7,590 nucleotides of DNA from an uncultured Chromatiaceae bacterium (GTDB taxonomy: Bacteria > Pseudomonadota > Gammaproteobacteria > Enterobacterales > Alteromonadaceae). Of the stretch, positions 7,036 through 7,590 are shown piece after piece. Positions within the stretch are counted from its first letter, which is position 1. Every line of letters starts with the position of its first letter. The translations under genes were made by a program, and so were the position numbers. Location of the stretch: positions 1 to 7,590 of the forward strand of contig CAMLNG010000163.1 in the NCBI GenBank assembly GCA_946481195.1, written 5' to 3'. The notes under the pieces were generated by a model. That model was not told the origin of the DNA. It ran no database searches and worked only from the letters and a program-made list of their open reading frames with translations.

Positions 7036-7068
7036 AGCGGCAAAAAAGTAAGGCCGAATTTTGCCGCT
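7036..7068. repeat. 10-bp inverted repeat between priA and ftsN
   Basis: AGCGGCAAAA (7036-7045) and TTTTGCCGCT (7059-7068) are exact inverse copies around a 13-base loop, 24 bases after the priA stop on the minus strand. It may end or protect the priA message. The T6 run lies partly inside the second arm rather than after it, so intrinsic termination is uncertain. Confidence 0.5.
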
Positions 7069-7091
7069 GTGGTATTGAGTTCAGCCAATAC

Positions 7092-7590
7092 TTAATTCAG
7101 GTCAAGTGCATCCACGTCCAGCTGGCATTTGATTTTACGCGCCAGTGGCAGGTTGCGGCTTTGATCTAATGCCAGATCCAGCGCTTGATGTAACAAACGT
7201 CGGTCCTGACAAAACAGCTGCAACTGCCAACGGAATTTACCTGCTTTGCGTTCCAGTGGCGGTTTAAGCGGCCCAAGGTATTGCACCTGAGGACAATGTG
7301 TGGCGACCAGCTGCTGAATAATGGTTAAAAATGCCTGGCCGTCCTGACTGTCAAAAGACTCAGTTCTGAACAGCGCCAGATGCTGATAAGGCGGCAGGCG
7401 GGTTTGTTGCCGTTCCAGTAACGCACTGCGGGCAAAGGAGCTGTAACCATTTTGGATCACGTCCTGCAGCAGTGGATGGCCAGGATAATGCGTTTGCAGC
7501 AACACAGTGCCGGCAATATCGCCGCGACCGGCGCGGCCGGCAACCTGGGTGAGCAACTGCGCCAACTGCTCAGAGGCGCGAAAATCGCTG
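7092..7590 (-). CDS. priA: PriA primosomal helicase, C-terminal part (5' partial)
   Basis: Replication-restart helicase that recognises stalled or repaired forks and loads the primosome. About 166 C-terminal residues are present and the frame runs off the window's right edge. The first visible residues, SDFRASEQLAQLLTQVAGRAGR, contain helicase motif VI (QVAGRAGR) and match the E. coli PriA segment DFRASERFAQLYTQVAGRAGR. Downstream, VLLQTHYPGHPLLQ, LPPYQHLALFR and the ending KIKCQLDVDALDLN correspond to the PriA C-terminal domain, whose E. coli version ends in KVKWVLDVDPIEG. The N-terminal DNA-binding region, the Walker motifs and the zinc-binding cysteines lie outside the window. A TTG at 7565 is only an internal leucine, not a start. 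E. coli also has priA near the ftsN-hslVU cluster. Confidence 0.96.
   Translation of the reverse strand, partial: SDFRASEQLAQLLTQVAGRAGRGDIAGTVLLQTHYPGHPLLQDVIQNGYSSFARSALLERQQTRLPPYQHLALFRTESFDSQDGQAFLTIIQQLVATHCPQVQYLGPLKPPLERKAGKFRWQLQLFCQDRRLLHQALDLALDQSRNLPLARKIKCQLDVDALDLN

Noticed and set aside
1..7590. Mobile element, CRISPR array, tRNA/rRNA, toxin-antitoxin or defence genes
   Set aside because: I saw no transposase or integrase motifs, no regularly spaced repeats, no tRNA-like sequence and no abrupt composition change; every stretch over about 100 bases is occupied by a recognised gene.

Overview
The window looks like ordinary core chromosome from a gammaproteobacterium. The best evidence is the minus-strand order priA - ftsN - hslV - hslU - DUF971 gene, together with HslU and HslV proteins close to those of E. 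coli (HslU is also 443 residues and ends in the same EDLSRFIL tail). The short FtsN, the HBM-type chemoreceptor and roughly balanced base composition suggest an aquatic Alteromonadales-like lineage (for example near Rheinheimera/Alishewanella). That placement is an impression from memory, not an alignment.

The left half (1-4099) is on the plus strand. It holds the 3' part of a membrane-anchored GGDEF-EAL protein, whose GGDEF half is degenerate and whose EAL half keeps every catalytic residue. Next is a PAP2-type membrane phosphatase, preceded by a good PhoB-box candidate. Last is a methyl-accepting chemotaxis protein with a duplicated, HBM-type helical sensor domain; its true start is 2237. 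These three look like separate signalling or envelope genes rather than one pathway.

The right half (7590-4120) is on the minus strand. It holds the 3' end of priA (replication restart helicase), a compact ftsN (divisome activator), hslV and hslU (the two-part heat-shock protease) and a DUF971 gene. hslV, hslU and the DUF971 gene are separated by only 9 and 24 bases and probably form one transcript. A near-perfect sigma-32 promoter (CTTGAAA, 14 bases, CCCCATAT) lies just upstream of hslV. Its -35 element sits in the loop of a perfect 9-bp GC-rich inverted repeat that follows ftsN. The two halves converge at a 12-bp perfect hairpin (4106-4138) that contains the DUF971 stop codon.

I see no mobile element, CRISPR array, tRNA or rRNA, phage gene or defence system, and nothing that amounts to a new multi-gene system. 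The points worth a second look are regulatory (the sigma-32/inverted-repeat overlap, the PhoB-box candidate, the convergent hairpin) and protein-level (the linker-less FtsN, the dead GGDEF domain, the duplicated sensor).
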